A DNA stretch of 64,000 nt from Cololabis saira (Eukaryota > Chordata > Actinopteri > Beloniformes > Belonidae): NCBI RefSeq assembly GCF_033807715.1, contig NC_084591.1, positions 49,839,415 through 49,903,414 on the forward strand. The letters are read 5' to 3'. The position numbers and the translations under genes are program-made. Under the pieces are notes generated by a model. The model ran no database searches, was not told the DNA's origin, and saw only the letters and a program-made list of their open reading frames with translations. Positions 55,876 through 64,000 of this stretch are shown here, one piece after another (position 1 is the first letter of the stretch; each line of letters begins with the position of its first letter).

Positions 55876-56627
55876 GCAGCGGCGGCCGCTGTGGTCGCCA
55901 TGGCAACGGAGCAAACTGTGGCAGCGACCATTAAACAATTTAAAACTATACAAACATCATAAAACAACTAAGCAACAGTATCATTCTCACAGGTTAAGTC
56001 TATAAAGCCATATAAGACTGTATACTAAGATATTATAAATATAATATGTACGAAAATAAGTTTGTATTATTTTGACGGCATTACACTGTACTTCCGCTTC
56101 CGGTCTGTCCGCCGTCATATTCATACAAAAATTAAAAAAGGAATTTACAAAAACCAAATTTCGGCCGTTATTTGATTTGGTTGTTTGGTTTTTTGGTTTT
56201 TTCAGAATCCGTTTTTCCGTTTTGAATTTAAAAGGAAAAAACGAAAATGGGGGCGCTGTTTCTCTTTTTTCGTTTTTGGTTTTAATGAAAAAACGAATTA
56301 TACTTTAATCCCCGGACCCTCCAGGGACCCCAGTTCTCACAAGCACACCGCCAAACACTGCACTGAATATGAATAAACGGTTGTTTTTGGTTCGTTTTTT
56401 CGTTCCTGTTGACTAGTAATTTCATTTGTCTTATATGAAATAGAAAACGAAAATAAAAGCGTATTTTGAATCTTTGTTAAATCATATTAACACAGAAAAA
56501 GAAAAAATGCAGTGTAATTCAATATTTGTTTTTTGTTTTAAAAGGAAAATCAAATAAACCAATCGTTTTTTGTTTTTTGATTCCCACTCATGATGGAAAA
56601 ATCCAATGACCAAAAGATACACGGACC
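55876..56627. repeat. Right TIR of the 10.7-kb element
   Basis: Least disturbed copy of the terminal inverted repeat. The outer end is ACACGGACC. A segment at about 56310-56372 differs from the left TIR. ORFs in it (56072-56308) are duplicated at 49396-49632 because of the repeat. Confidence 0.88.
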
Positions 56628-56633
56628 GTCTAT
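56628..56633. repeat. 6-bp TSD (GTCTAT) of the 10.7-kb element, right
   Basis: Partner of 45903-45908. Confidence 0.9.
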
Positions 56634-56945
56634 CTATGAGCTGTTCATATTTAAATTTCTCTGTAATTGATTTTAATTTTGATCTACCACGTTTTTCCAG
56701 CCAGTTGATGTTAAAGTCCCCAAACAACATACATTCATAACCATTGTCAATAGAGAGAAGAGTCTTCAGTTCATTATAGAAATTGACATCATGAGATGGG
56801 GGATTATAAACCACAACTATATTAAATTTCATGTTTGGGGAGAGAATTACATTCAGTCCCAAGCATCACCGGACTATTTTTCATGCACTTCAATTTGTCC
56901 AGCTGTACAGTGTTTACATTTACAAGACTAGGAGGCAGTGAGGTA
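56634..56945 (-). pseudogene. LINE endonuclease N-terminal part, separated from its RT by the 10.7-kb insertion
   Basis: Minus strand 56862-56634: LNVILSPNMKFNIVVVYNPP, then CMLFGDFNINWLEKRG and FKYEQLIDR. VVYNPP and GDFN are APE-endonuclease motifs. The protein sequence continues directly into PTRITRNSET at 45908. A frameshift occurs near 56860; weaker homology extends to 56945. Confidence 0.85.
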
Positions 56946-56959
56946 CTATGTAAACTTAA

Positions 56960-57300
56960 AGGAGCATGAGGCAGGATTGAGGCAGGATTTATGAAAAAAA
57001 TGCGTATACGTTTTAACTTTTCTAGTAATAATGTCAGATGAAGCGTTCCAAACCAAAAAGAATGAGCCCTCTAGTGTATCTCTCCGTTGCCTTGAACAGG
57101 CTGTGTGCTGCAAAATGTGCTGCAATTCGGGGGCCGAATTTCCCGCGCTGTCCTGCGGATGTGACGTCACATGACGCTGCATGCACGTTCTCCCCGTTCT
57201 CCCGTGCCGGCTTCACTGTTGGCTGCAGTACCCCCGACGGCCGTCGTGGTGAAGGGTGGCGCTAGAGAGTCTCATTTCTTAAAAGGAGCCTCATGCTCCT
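56960..57300. mobile_element. TTAA-flanked MITE (family E), copy 2
   Basis: 341 bp, TTAA at 56956-56959 and 57301-57304, with the same ends as 34452-34792. TGACGTCA is at 57162-57169. Confidence 0.85.
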
Positions 57301-57302
57301 TT

Positions 57303-57816
57303 AAAGGGGACCTATTATAGCATCTAATACATGTTTTAAACAGGCCTTGAATGTCTTAAAAACAAGCTTTTGATAGTTTTTGCTAAATAAATTAGAAATT
57401 CAGCCTCTGAGCCATGTCTTTATCTTCCCATTCTCTAACCTCATTATCTATGTGGGATTCTGAGTGGGCAGGGCTATGATAATGAGGCTCTGTGCTGATT
57501 GGCTGCCTGAATGACGCGATACACCACTACGAAAAAATGGCGGAAGCTCCGGCCGGCGGAGTTAGTTGTGGGCGTGGTTTCAAGCATCGGAGGCTAACTG
57601 ATAAATAATGTAAATTGCATTTTGGTTACGTAACGACGGGAGCAGAATCTTATTGGCTCGTAGATCCACATGACACTGGACGATCATCCGGGCGGCTGTA
57701 CAGACACTGCAGAATTTGGTTGCTTTCCTCCTTCTCTGAGTTGGCAGGCTGAGTGGAGAACACTTTATATATGTTAAAGCAAGAGAAAATGTGTTTTTCA
57801 TAATAGGTCCCTTTTA
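57303..57816. mobile_element. Family H MITE (aaaggggacctattat ends), complete
   Basis: Left end AAAGGGGACCTATTAT, right end ATAATAGGTCCCTTTT. Fragments at 43044-43175 and, inverted, 61174-61366. No ORF. Its left end abuts the TTAA of the family E copy. Confidence 0.8.
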
Positions 57817-58006
57817 ATAAAACGGTAGGAAACGGTTTCAGGGAGCCGTCCATGCCAGGACTAGAGGTGGGACGATATGGTAACTCACCATTCAATACTG
57901 TGGCGATATGTGGCCCACAATAACGATAATATCACCATACACCATATCTACGATGTTTGATATATTTTAAGAAATTTCATCAACGATATATCACGATATC
58001 ACGATC
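57817..58006. repeat. Fragment of another palindromic DNA element
   Basis: 'gaggtgggacgatatggtaa' to 'atatatcacgatatcacgat'. Truncated by the following LINE tail. Confidence 0.5.
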
Positions 58007-58634
58007 TCTAGGTAGTGTAAACTTTAGTGTGTCAGAGTCGCTCCTGTAGTTTCTTGTGCTGGCCCCCCCTTCTCCTCCCTTTTCTCTCTTTTGTCCATGT
58101 TGCAGCATCCTTTGCCGGACACCGGAACCTGCAGCGTGGGAGTGAGGGGGGCAGGGTAACAGCCCGGGCAGGCGGGGGAGAAGGTTTGTCCGTCAAGACT
58201 CCTCTCCTTGGCCCTGCCCCTTTTCAACCCTTCCCCGACCCTGCACCCCAACCTGGGACTTGCTGATTGGGCCGGAGCTTCGGGAGCTGCGTGCTGGCCT
58301 GCGGTCCCCACCCCTGGTCATCCCGTTGCTGCTTCCACCTGCCTGCTGTGCTGTTGCCGTCCCTGACCCACCAGTCTGGCCCTCGGCAGGAGGGGCCCCC
58401 CTTACGAGCCTGGTCCAGCTCAAGGTTTCTTCCCTCCTAAAGGGGAGTTTTTCCTTGCCACTGTTTGGCTTAAGGTTTTTCTCCCACTAGGGGAGTTTTT
58501 ACCTGCCATTGTTTATGTAATAACTGCTCGGGGGTCATGTTCTGGGTATGGGTCTCTGGAAAGCGTCTAGAGACAACTCTGTTTTATTAGACGCTATATA
58601 AATAAAATTGAATTGAATTGAATTGAATTGAATA
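58007..58634 (+). mobile_element. L2-type LINE, 3' UTR only
   Basis: 'ctctaggtagtgtaaacttt' through 'agacgctatataaataaaat' and (TGAAT)n, matching 31530-32375 with internal differences. No ORF2. Confidence 0.85.
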
Positions 58635-59008
58635 CATGTGACTGAAAAATAAAAAATACCCATAAAAAGAAAAAACGTTTGCATTTATTCAATGCCTAAA
58701 AATTAGGTTTTGCATCGACATTTACCCTCATAAAAGGATCAGTTCCAACAGCACGGACCCGGCAACTGCACACGAGTCAGCGGTAAGAACATTAATTTTT
58801 TATGTTATTTATATTTGTCTACAAGTATGAGCTTTGCATGGGCTTAGCTCCGGTGTTACGTTAGGTAACACCGGAGCAACGGGTAACAACAGTTCATTTT
58901 ACAAATGTTTAGACAGAGGCTAACGTTACATAAACATTTTCAAAGTTAAGTTACAAACACACACAGCTTTCTCTAGCTGTTTTTAGGTGCTACTTGTTGT
59001 GTTGAGAT
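58635..59008. other. No gene; contains a perfect 13-bp hairpin
   Basis: GCTCCGGTGTTAC (58847-58859), loop gttag, GTAACACCGGAGC (58865-58877). A donor-like 'gcggtaagaac' at 58780 has no coding context. Confidence 0.5.
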
Positions 59009-59076
59009 GTGATTCATTCATTCATTCATTCATTCATTCATTCATTCATTCATTCATTCATTCATTCATTCATTCA
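59009..59076 (+). repeat. (ATTC)n microsatellite
   Basis: About 16 units. Confidence 0.95.
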
Positions 59077-59107
59077 GATTCATTCTCTGGGTTCCCTAGA
59101 TCTAGAT

Positions 59108-59595
59108 CAGGAGTCGGCAACCCAAAATGTTTTAGAGCCATATTGGACCACACAAAAAACAAATATGTCTGGAGCCGCAAAAAAATGAAAAGTCTTGTAT
59201 GCATCAGCCTTAGAATGAAGACAAATGGCGAAAGGCGAAATGTCAAGAAAAAAGTTGAAATGTTGAGAAAAAAAGTCGAAATTTCGAGAAGAAAGTCAAA
59301 ATGTTGAGAACAAAGTCAAAATGTCGAGGAAATAGTCAGAATTTTGTGAAAAAAGTCATAATTTCGAGAAAAAAGTCGAAATGTCGAGATTAAAAAGGAA
59401 AAGAAAAAGGAAGAAAAAAAGAGAAAAACAGGAAAAAAGAAGAAAAAAGAAAAAAAGAAGAAAAAAAGTGAAAAAAGGAAAAAAAAAGAAAAAAAGGAAA
59501 GAAAAGGTCAAACATTTTTTAAAAAGCTCCAGGAGCCACTAGGGCTGCGCTAAAGAGCCACATGCGGCTCCAGAGCCGCGGGTTGCCGACCCCTG
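59108..59595. mobile_element. hAT MITE carrying the 'cgagaaaaaagtc' array, perfect 8-bp TSD
   Basis: Ends CAGGAGTCGGCAACCC...GGGTTGCCGACCCCTG; ATCTAGAT at 59100-59107 and 59596-59603. The interior (59230-59400) is the same 22-24-bp array as in the TIR elements at 2018, 10936 and 12386, then A/G-rich tracts. Confidence 0.9.
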
Positions 59596-59847
59596 ATCTA
59601 GATAGATCTAGATCTAGATAATCTAGTGGCTCACTACACGAGACGAAAGAGACAACAAAAAACACATTTAAATCTTAACGTACCATTCTGAAACATCCTG
59701 CTGTAACCGCGGCTCGACTCATCAACAGACTCACTTTCGTCCTGCCGTTCTGGGTCATAATAGTGCCATTTTTCCTCTGTGTTCAGTGCGATGCTCTGCC
59801 CAGATCGAGGCTTTGTGTCCTCCCCTGCTACGCGTCATTCAGGCAGC

Positions 59848-61165
59848 CAATAAGAATAAGAATAAGAATAAAAATAAGAAATCCTTTAATAGTCCCCCAG
59901 AGGGGAAATTTCCAGATTACAGCAGCAAAGGGGGATAGTGCAAAACACAAGAGGCATCAATATCACACAATATCACACAATAATAATAATAATAATAATA
60001 ATAAAACACTATAAACAGTATATACAATAATAATAATAATAAGAAGAAGGAGAATAAAAATAGCAATAAATAAAAAATACTAGTATACAAAAAGAAAAAC
60101 AGATGGATATTTACAGATGTTATTTATGCACGTTGCAGAGAATGGTATTGCACATTATTTTCGGTTTGTATATTTATTGTCAGGATTGTTTGTGGTCTAC
60201 TGTGAGCAGTGCTGGTTGTGTAGTCTCACAGCTGCAGGGAGGAAGGACCTTCTGTAGCGTTCCTTCGCACACCTAGGGTGAAGGAGCCTGTCGCTGAAGG
60301 AGCTCTCCAGCGCTCTGAAGGTGTCCTTCATGGGGTGGGAGTCCTTCTCCATCATGGATGACAGCTTAGCCATCATCCTCCTCTCTCCCACCACCTGCAC
60401 TGTGTCCAGAGAGCAGCCCACGACAGAGCCGGCCCTTTTGATGGTTTTGTCCAGCCTCCTTCTGTCTGCAGCTGTGATGTTGCTGCCCCAGCAAACCACT
60501 CCGTAAAAAATGGCTGATGCCACCACAGTGTTATAAAAAGTTTTCAGGAGTGTTTCCTGCACACCAAAGGCCCTCAGTCTCCTGAGCAGATAGAGTCTGC
60601 TCTGGCCTTTTTTGTGGAGTGCAGAGGAATTAGTAGTCCAGTCCAGTTTATTGTTGAGGTGAACACCCAGGTACTTATAAGATGTCACCATCTCAATGTC
60701 CTTTCCCTGGATGTTCACCGGTGTCGGGGGGATTTATTACACCTGCGGAAATCCACCACCAGTTCTTTGGTTTTCCCCGCGTTGATCTGGAGGTGATTCT
60801 GCAGGCACCAGTCCACAAAGTCCTGGGACAGTTCTCTGTACTCGCTATCATCTTCATCTGTGATGAGGCTGACGATAGCAGAGTCATCAGATAACTTTTG
60901 TAGGTGACAGGTTGGTGAGTTGTAGGAGAAGTCAGCAGTGTAGAGAGTGAAGAGGAACGGCGCCAGGACCGTTCCCTGCGGGGCCCCCACACTGCAGACG
61001 ACCATGTCCGACGTGTGGTCCCGTGTCCTCACATACTGTGGACGGTTGGTGAGGTAGTCCAGAATCCAGGATGTAAGGTGACTGTCAACCCCTGCATTCT
61101 CCAGCTTGTCTCCCAGAAGTGCCGGCTGGATGGTGTTGAACGCACTGGAGAAATCAAAGAACATG
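59848..61165 (-). mobile_element. 5'-truncated LINE (CR1/Rex1-like), minus strand
   Basis: 3' tail (TTCTTA)n at 59848-59880 and an AT-rich 3' UTR to about 60190. ORF2 from 61164 down to 60197, starting inside the RT domain. The 5' end abuts a family H MITE fragment. Confidence 0.85.
60197..61164 (-). pseudogene. LINE RT and C-terminal domain with one frameshift
   Basis: 61164-60715 reads MFFDFSSAFNTIQPALLGDK, GAPQGTVLAPFLFTLYTADF and KLSDDSAIV (the catalytic box, usually xADD, reads SDD) and HLQINAGKTKELVVDFRR. 60718-60197 continues MVTSYKYLGVHLNNKLDW to KERYRRSFLPAAVRLHN. The frame changes by one base in a run of six C (plus-strand G, 60726-60731). Otherwise the coding sequence is intact. 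Confidence 0.85.
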
Positions 61166-61173
61166 AATCAACA

Positions 61174-61474
61174 CAGAGCCTCATTATCATAGCCCCGCCC
61201 ACTCAGAATCCTGCATAGATAATGAGGTTAGAGACTGGGAAGATAAAGACTTGGCTCAGAGGCTGAATTTCTAATTTATTTAGAAAAAAACAATCAAAAG
61301 CTTGTTTTTAAGACGTTCAAGGCCTGTTTAAAATAGATATTAGATGCCATAATAAGTCCCCTTTAATTTTGCAGAGTACCTCACTGCCTCCTAGTCTTGT
61401 AAATGTAAACACTGTACAGCTGCATGAACAATAGTCCGGTGATAACCGCGTAAATCCATTATGTGTGTTGTAAT
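61174..61474. repeat. Family H fragment (inverted) and internally deleted LINE piece
   Basis: 61174-61366 is the complement of 57303-57470. 61374-61436 matches the LINE endonuclease start at 56880-56945 (complement), then jumps to 'aaccgcgtaaatccattatg', which matches the flank of that LINE's 3' end at 43249-43275 (complement). Confidence 0.65.
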
Positions 61475-62229
61475 CAGTACTCGAGTTGTAAAAATAAAAT
61501 CAGGGGGGGTGGTGGATTTTATCATATGGGGACAGATCATTTGTGCTGATTACAAATAATATAATATATTACAAATAATAGCAGTGACCAAAACAGCTGC
61601 AGAAATACTGCAGGAATGACATAGCAGCAGTTAAATGCAGCCTTCTGTAAGCTTTAAATATCCACTGGGCTTACATCAAATACATCAAAACACAACAATA
61701 AAAAACACTTTTCTGAACTTATCAATATGACTCTGTCCTTCACAGGATAAGTAAAATGGATCACTGCAAAAACTCACAATCTTAACAAGAATATTTGTCG
61801 TATTTCTAGTTAAAATGTCTCATTTTAGTAAAAAAATCTCATTACACTTAAAACAAGACTCATCATTGGAAAAAACAACAATTTTCACCTGTTTCAAGTA
61901 GATTTTCACTTGAAATAAGTCAAAAAATCTGCCAGTGGAACAAGATTTTTTTGCTTGTAATAAGAAAATAAATCTTCTTATTTCAAGTGAACTTATTTCA
62001 AGTGAAAATTTACTTGAAACAGGTGAAAATTGTCAATTACGTTATTTTTCTGTTGTTATTTTTCTGGTGATGACTCTAAATGTTGAAATAGCAGTAAAAC
62101 TACATTCATTGATGAAATGACATAAGGGATGGAAAGGGGGGATGGCAGTTTTACAGGGGGGATGATTTGGACCATTTTTATTTCAGGGGGGATGCCATCC
62201 CCCCTCTTCCCCCCTCAACTCGAGTACTG
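61475..62229 (-). mobile_element. Family C hAT MITE, TSD NTTGTAAT
   Basis: Ends CAGTACTCGAGTTG...CAACTCGAGTACTG; flanks gttgtaat (61467-61474) and attgtaat (62230-62237). The uninterrupted site is visible in the paralogous sequence around 43245-43262. Confidence 0.9.
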
Positions 62230-63278
62230 ATTGTAATAAAATATAGATATTTGCCGTCAGTTTATCGATTATTTATTGCGACAGAGAGCGCAACAATATA
62301 TTGCAATATCCATTTTTTCCCCCACCACTAGTGTAAAGCATTTTTTGGGGTTGGGGGGTGGGGGGAGAGGCTCTTTAACTGCAACAGGAAACAGTCCTGG
62401 GCCCAACCTTGCAGGAAGACGCCACATGATCATGTCATATGTTAATGTCATATGTTAATGACTTATAATGTCTCTTAACTCTGATGGTGCAGGGAGCTGA
62501 ACGCTTTCAAAGCAGGAATCTCCAATCCATATCTCATCCAAAAACACCTCCACGACTGACACCTCCGACACAACTGCTTATCTTTTTTATCTATATTCTG
62601 TCCTATAAATAGATTTAGTACTCAACGCTTACACCAGGATTCCTGACATGCTGTTCTTTGTCTGAAGACGGAGGGGCTGCCTGACCAATCAGCCCATCCA
62701 TTTCTGCAGCTTACCATGTTAAGGTTACCTGTGTTTTTGCAAAAGTTTAATTCCAGCTTTAAGTTTGTGGGAAGATTTTTGTCTTTAAATAACGCATCAA
62801 AATGTGTTATTAAGCAAACTGCCTGAAGATTAAGCCAAATCAGAAGTGCTACATTCCATTAGGGAGAGTAAGTTTGCTGTATTCAGTCCACTGCTGTACA
62901 CCCAGACTACAGGTTTTGGTTTTTCATTTACTGCTTTCTGTCAACTGTGGAAATTATGAGTTTTTCTCATCAGGCCAAACATTTTGGACTATTATTGGTA
63001 TTCTTGGGTTCTCAAGCTCAGTCCTGAATGGGATCAGTTCAGCTCCAAAGGTACTGCGAATCGAAACCCAAAATCAGGGACGGACTCGAGCTCAGGCCTT
63101 GCTCCACAAAGGTGGTGGCGGCAGCAGAAGTGCACACATCCATGAGAGACGCCGCATTGTATCAAACACGTCAGACAAAAGAGGGGGGGGGGGGGGGGGT
63201 GTTCATGCTTGGTGGTGACCAATACATTTTTTTAATTAATTAATTAATTGTCTACGTTCCTATTATCCATCAACGCAT
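62230..63278. other. No gene recognised; short palindromic fragment at the left edge
   Basis: 62233-62330 is the complement of 43176-43262. The rest (62336-63240) shows no recurring repeat, a G-run at 63183-63199 and only short ORFs. Confidence 0.45.
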
Positions 63279-63362
63279 CCATCCATCCATCCATCCATCC
63301 ATCCATCCATCCATCCATCCATCCATCCATCCATCCATCCATCCATCCATCCATCCATCCAT
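63279..63362 (+). repeat. (ATCC)n microsatellite
   Basis: About 21 units of catc/atcc. Confidence 0.95.
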
Positions 63363-63364
63363 TT

Positions 63365-63788
63365 TCCAGAGAAGCTTCAAGCGGTGACGCTTTTTACATT
63401 TTTGGTTGTTTGTCTCGGCGCTGGGAGCCGTGAGCAGCTATGAAGAGACATAGCTCCTGGTAGATCTGGTCGTTCCTTATCTCCGTCTAGATCCCTTTTT
63501 AATTCTCTCCTCAGCACCAGGTTTATGAACATCTGACCCTCAGAGTTGAAACAGACTTTTGTGCTGCCATTGCTGGTGGAATAAAATGAAGAAGTCGCCG
63601 TCAGAGTTGCTCTTTCTCTGATGTCACATCCTGACTCAGACGTCTGACTCCAACCCCCCGACCAATCGGTGGCCTGTAGTGTGATGATGTCAGATACAGC
63701 CGACTCAGCAGCTTAGAATCTCAGCAGAATAGTTACAGAAAAGTATCTACTCGGTACGTTAGACCCCTGGTGGAGAAGAACCAAACCG
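63365..63788. mobile_element. TIR element F, right part only
   Basis: Matches about 35440-35878, from 'gagaagcttcaagcggtgac' to 'gagaagaaccaaaccgag'. The right terminus is replaced by a minisatellite. Confidence 0.75.
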
Positions 63789-64000
63789 AGGCGACATGCC
63801 TGGAACTCCTCCCTAGGGAGGAGGGACATGCCTGGAACTCCTCCCTAGGGAGGAGGGACATGCCTGGAACACCTCCCTAGGGAGGAGGGACATGCCTGGA
63901 ACACCTCCCTAGGGAGGAGGGACATGCCTGGAACACCTCCCTAGGGAGGAGGGACATGCCTGGAACACCTCCCTAGGGAGGAGAGACATGCCTGGAACAC
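63789..64000 (-). repeat. 32-bp minisatellite derived from RTE-like LINE ORF
   Basis: Six to seven units of 'ctccctagggaggagggaca' + 'tgcctggaacac', continuing past the window edge. Its complement matches the ORF segment at 15505-15565. Confidence 0.88.

Larger units (their letters stand above)
45909..56627 (+). mobile_element. 10.7-kb DNA transposon with long TIRs and 6-bp TSD, superfamily undetermined
   Basis: Ends GGTCCGTGTATCTTTTGGTC and its complement. The right inverted repeat is 55876-56627 (752 bp). The left one is the same sequence in three pieces (45909-46112, 47453-47526, 49389-49829), separated by younger insertions. The core (49830-55875) carries a decayed Ulp1-PHD-RING gene on the plus strand, two family C MITEs, a SINE and a LINE fragment. 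No transposase, integrase, polymerase or capsid-like ORF is visible, so this copy is nonautonomous or eroded. Six-bp TSDs are known for Polinton/Maverick, IS3EU and Dada elements, among others; none can be assigned here. Confidence 0.82.

Noticed and set aside
56072..56308. 78-codon ORF identical to 49396-49632 on the other strand
   Set aside because: Duplicated because it sits in the terminal inverted repeat. Lys/Phe-rich low-complexity sequence with no domain.
45909..56627. Assignment of the 10.7-kb element to Polinton/Maverick
   Set aside because: The 6-bp TSD, long TIR and Ulp1-fold protease are compatible, but there is no DNA polymerase B, integrase, ATPase or capsid ORF, and the cargo gene has introns and PHD/RING fingers.
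59650..59790. Minus-strand exon-like stretch reading YYDPERQDESESVDE with a following gtacgt
   Set aside because: Looks coding for about 25 residues but upstream frames are closed and no second exon was found. Could be a scrap of an element ORF.

Overview
The window looks like teleost fish nuclear DNA. It carries spliced vertebrate exons, an AT-rich background, fish-type LINE tails (for example tandem AATTG after a gctatataaataaa block), tRNA-derived SINEs and many families of short palindromic DNA transposons. No bacterial operon, rRNA, tRNA gene or CRISPR array was seen. Coordinates of repeat edges are read by eye and may be off by a few bases unless a target-site duplication (TSD) is given.

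Layout. Positions 1-7.7 kb hold the 3' end of one host gene: three in-phase exons (340-447, 5557-5658, 6530-6875) of an N4BP1/KHNYN-type NYN endoribonuclease, with introns full of nested transposons. From 7.9 to 20.5 kb lie LINE remnants, palindromic MITEs, a duplicated repeat block and four minisatellites. One minisatellite (18749-19500) is an array of 17 units, each containing an AGGTCAnAGGTCA nuclear-receptor half-site pair. At 20.5-21.3 kb is an unrecognised 273-codon ORF. At 21.4-28.1 kb a heptamer (CATACTR) satellite is interrupted by a LINE 3' fragment and by a 4.4-kb LTR retrotransposon on the minus strand (539-bp LTRs, 4-bp TSD, no gag/pol). At 28.2-32.4 kb is an L2/CR1-type LINE with an uninterrupted endonuclease-reverse transcriptase ORF. 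From 32.4 to 43.3 kb are mostly MITEs, plus one repeat-free stretch (40.24-41.04 kb) that could be conserved noncoding DNA.

The most unusual object is at 45909-56627: a 10.7-kb insertion with about 0.75-kb terminal inverted repeats and a perfect 6-bp TSD (GTCTAT), sitting inside the endonuclease region of a minus-strand LINE whose two halves flank it (43275-45908 and 56634-56945). Between its inverted repeats are plus-strand exons of a decayed gene joining a Ulp1-like (C48) cysteine peptidase, a PHD finger and a RING-like finger. No recognisable transposase remains. The element has itself been invaded by at least five younger elements.

The remainder (56.9-64 kb) holds further MITEs, LINE tails, a second minus-strand LINE with one frameshift, simple repeats, and at the right edge a 32-bp minisatellite that matches part of an RTE-like LINE ORF seen at 15.5 kb. 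The only intact genes of clear function are the host NYN-nuclease exons and the LINE ORF2. Everything else is mobile DNA or its debris, and the main biology is layered transposition, target-site choice and the birth of tandem repeats from transposon sequence.
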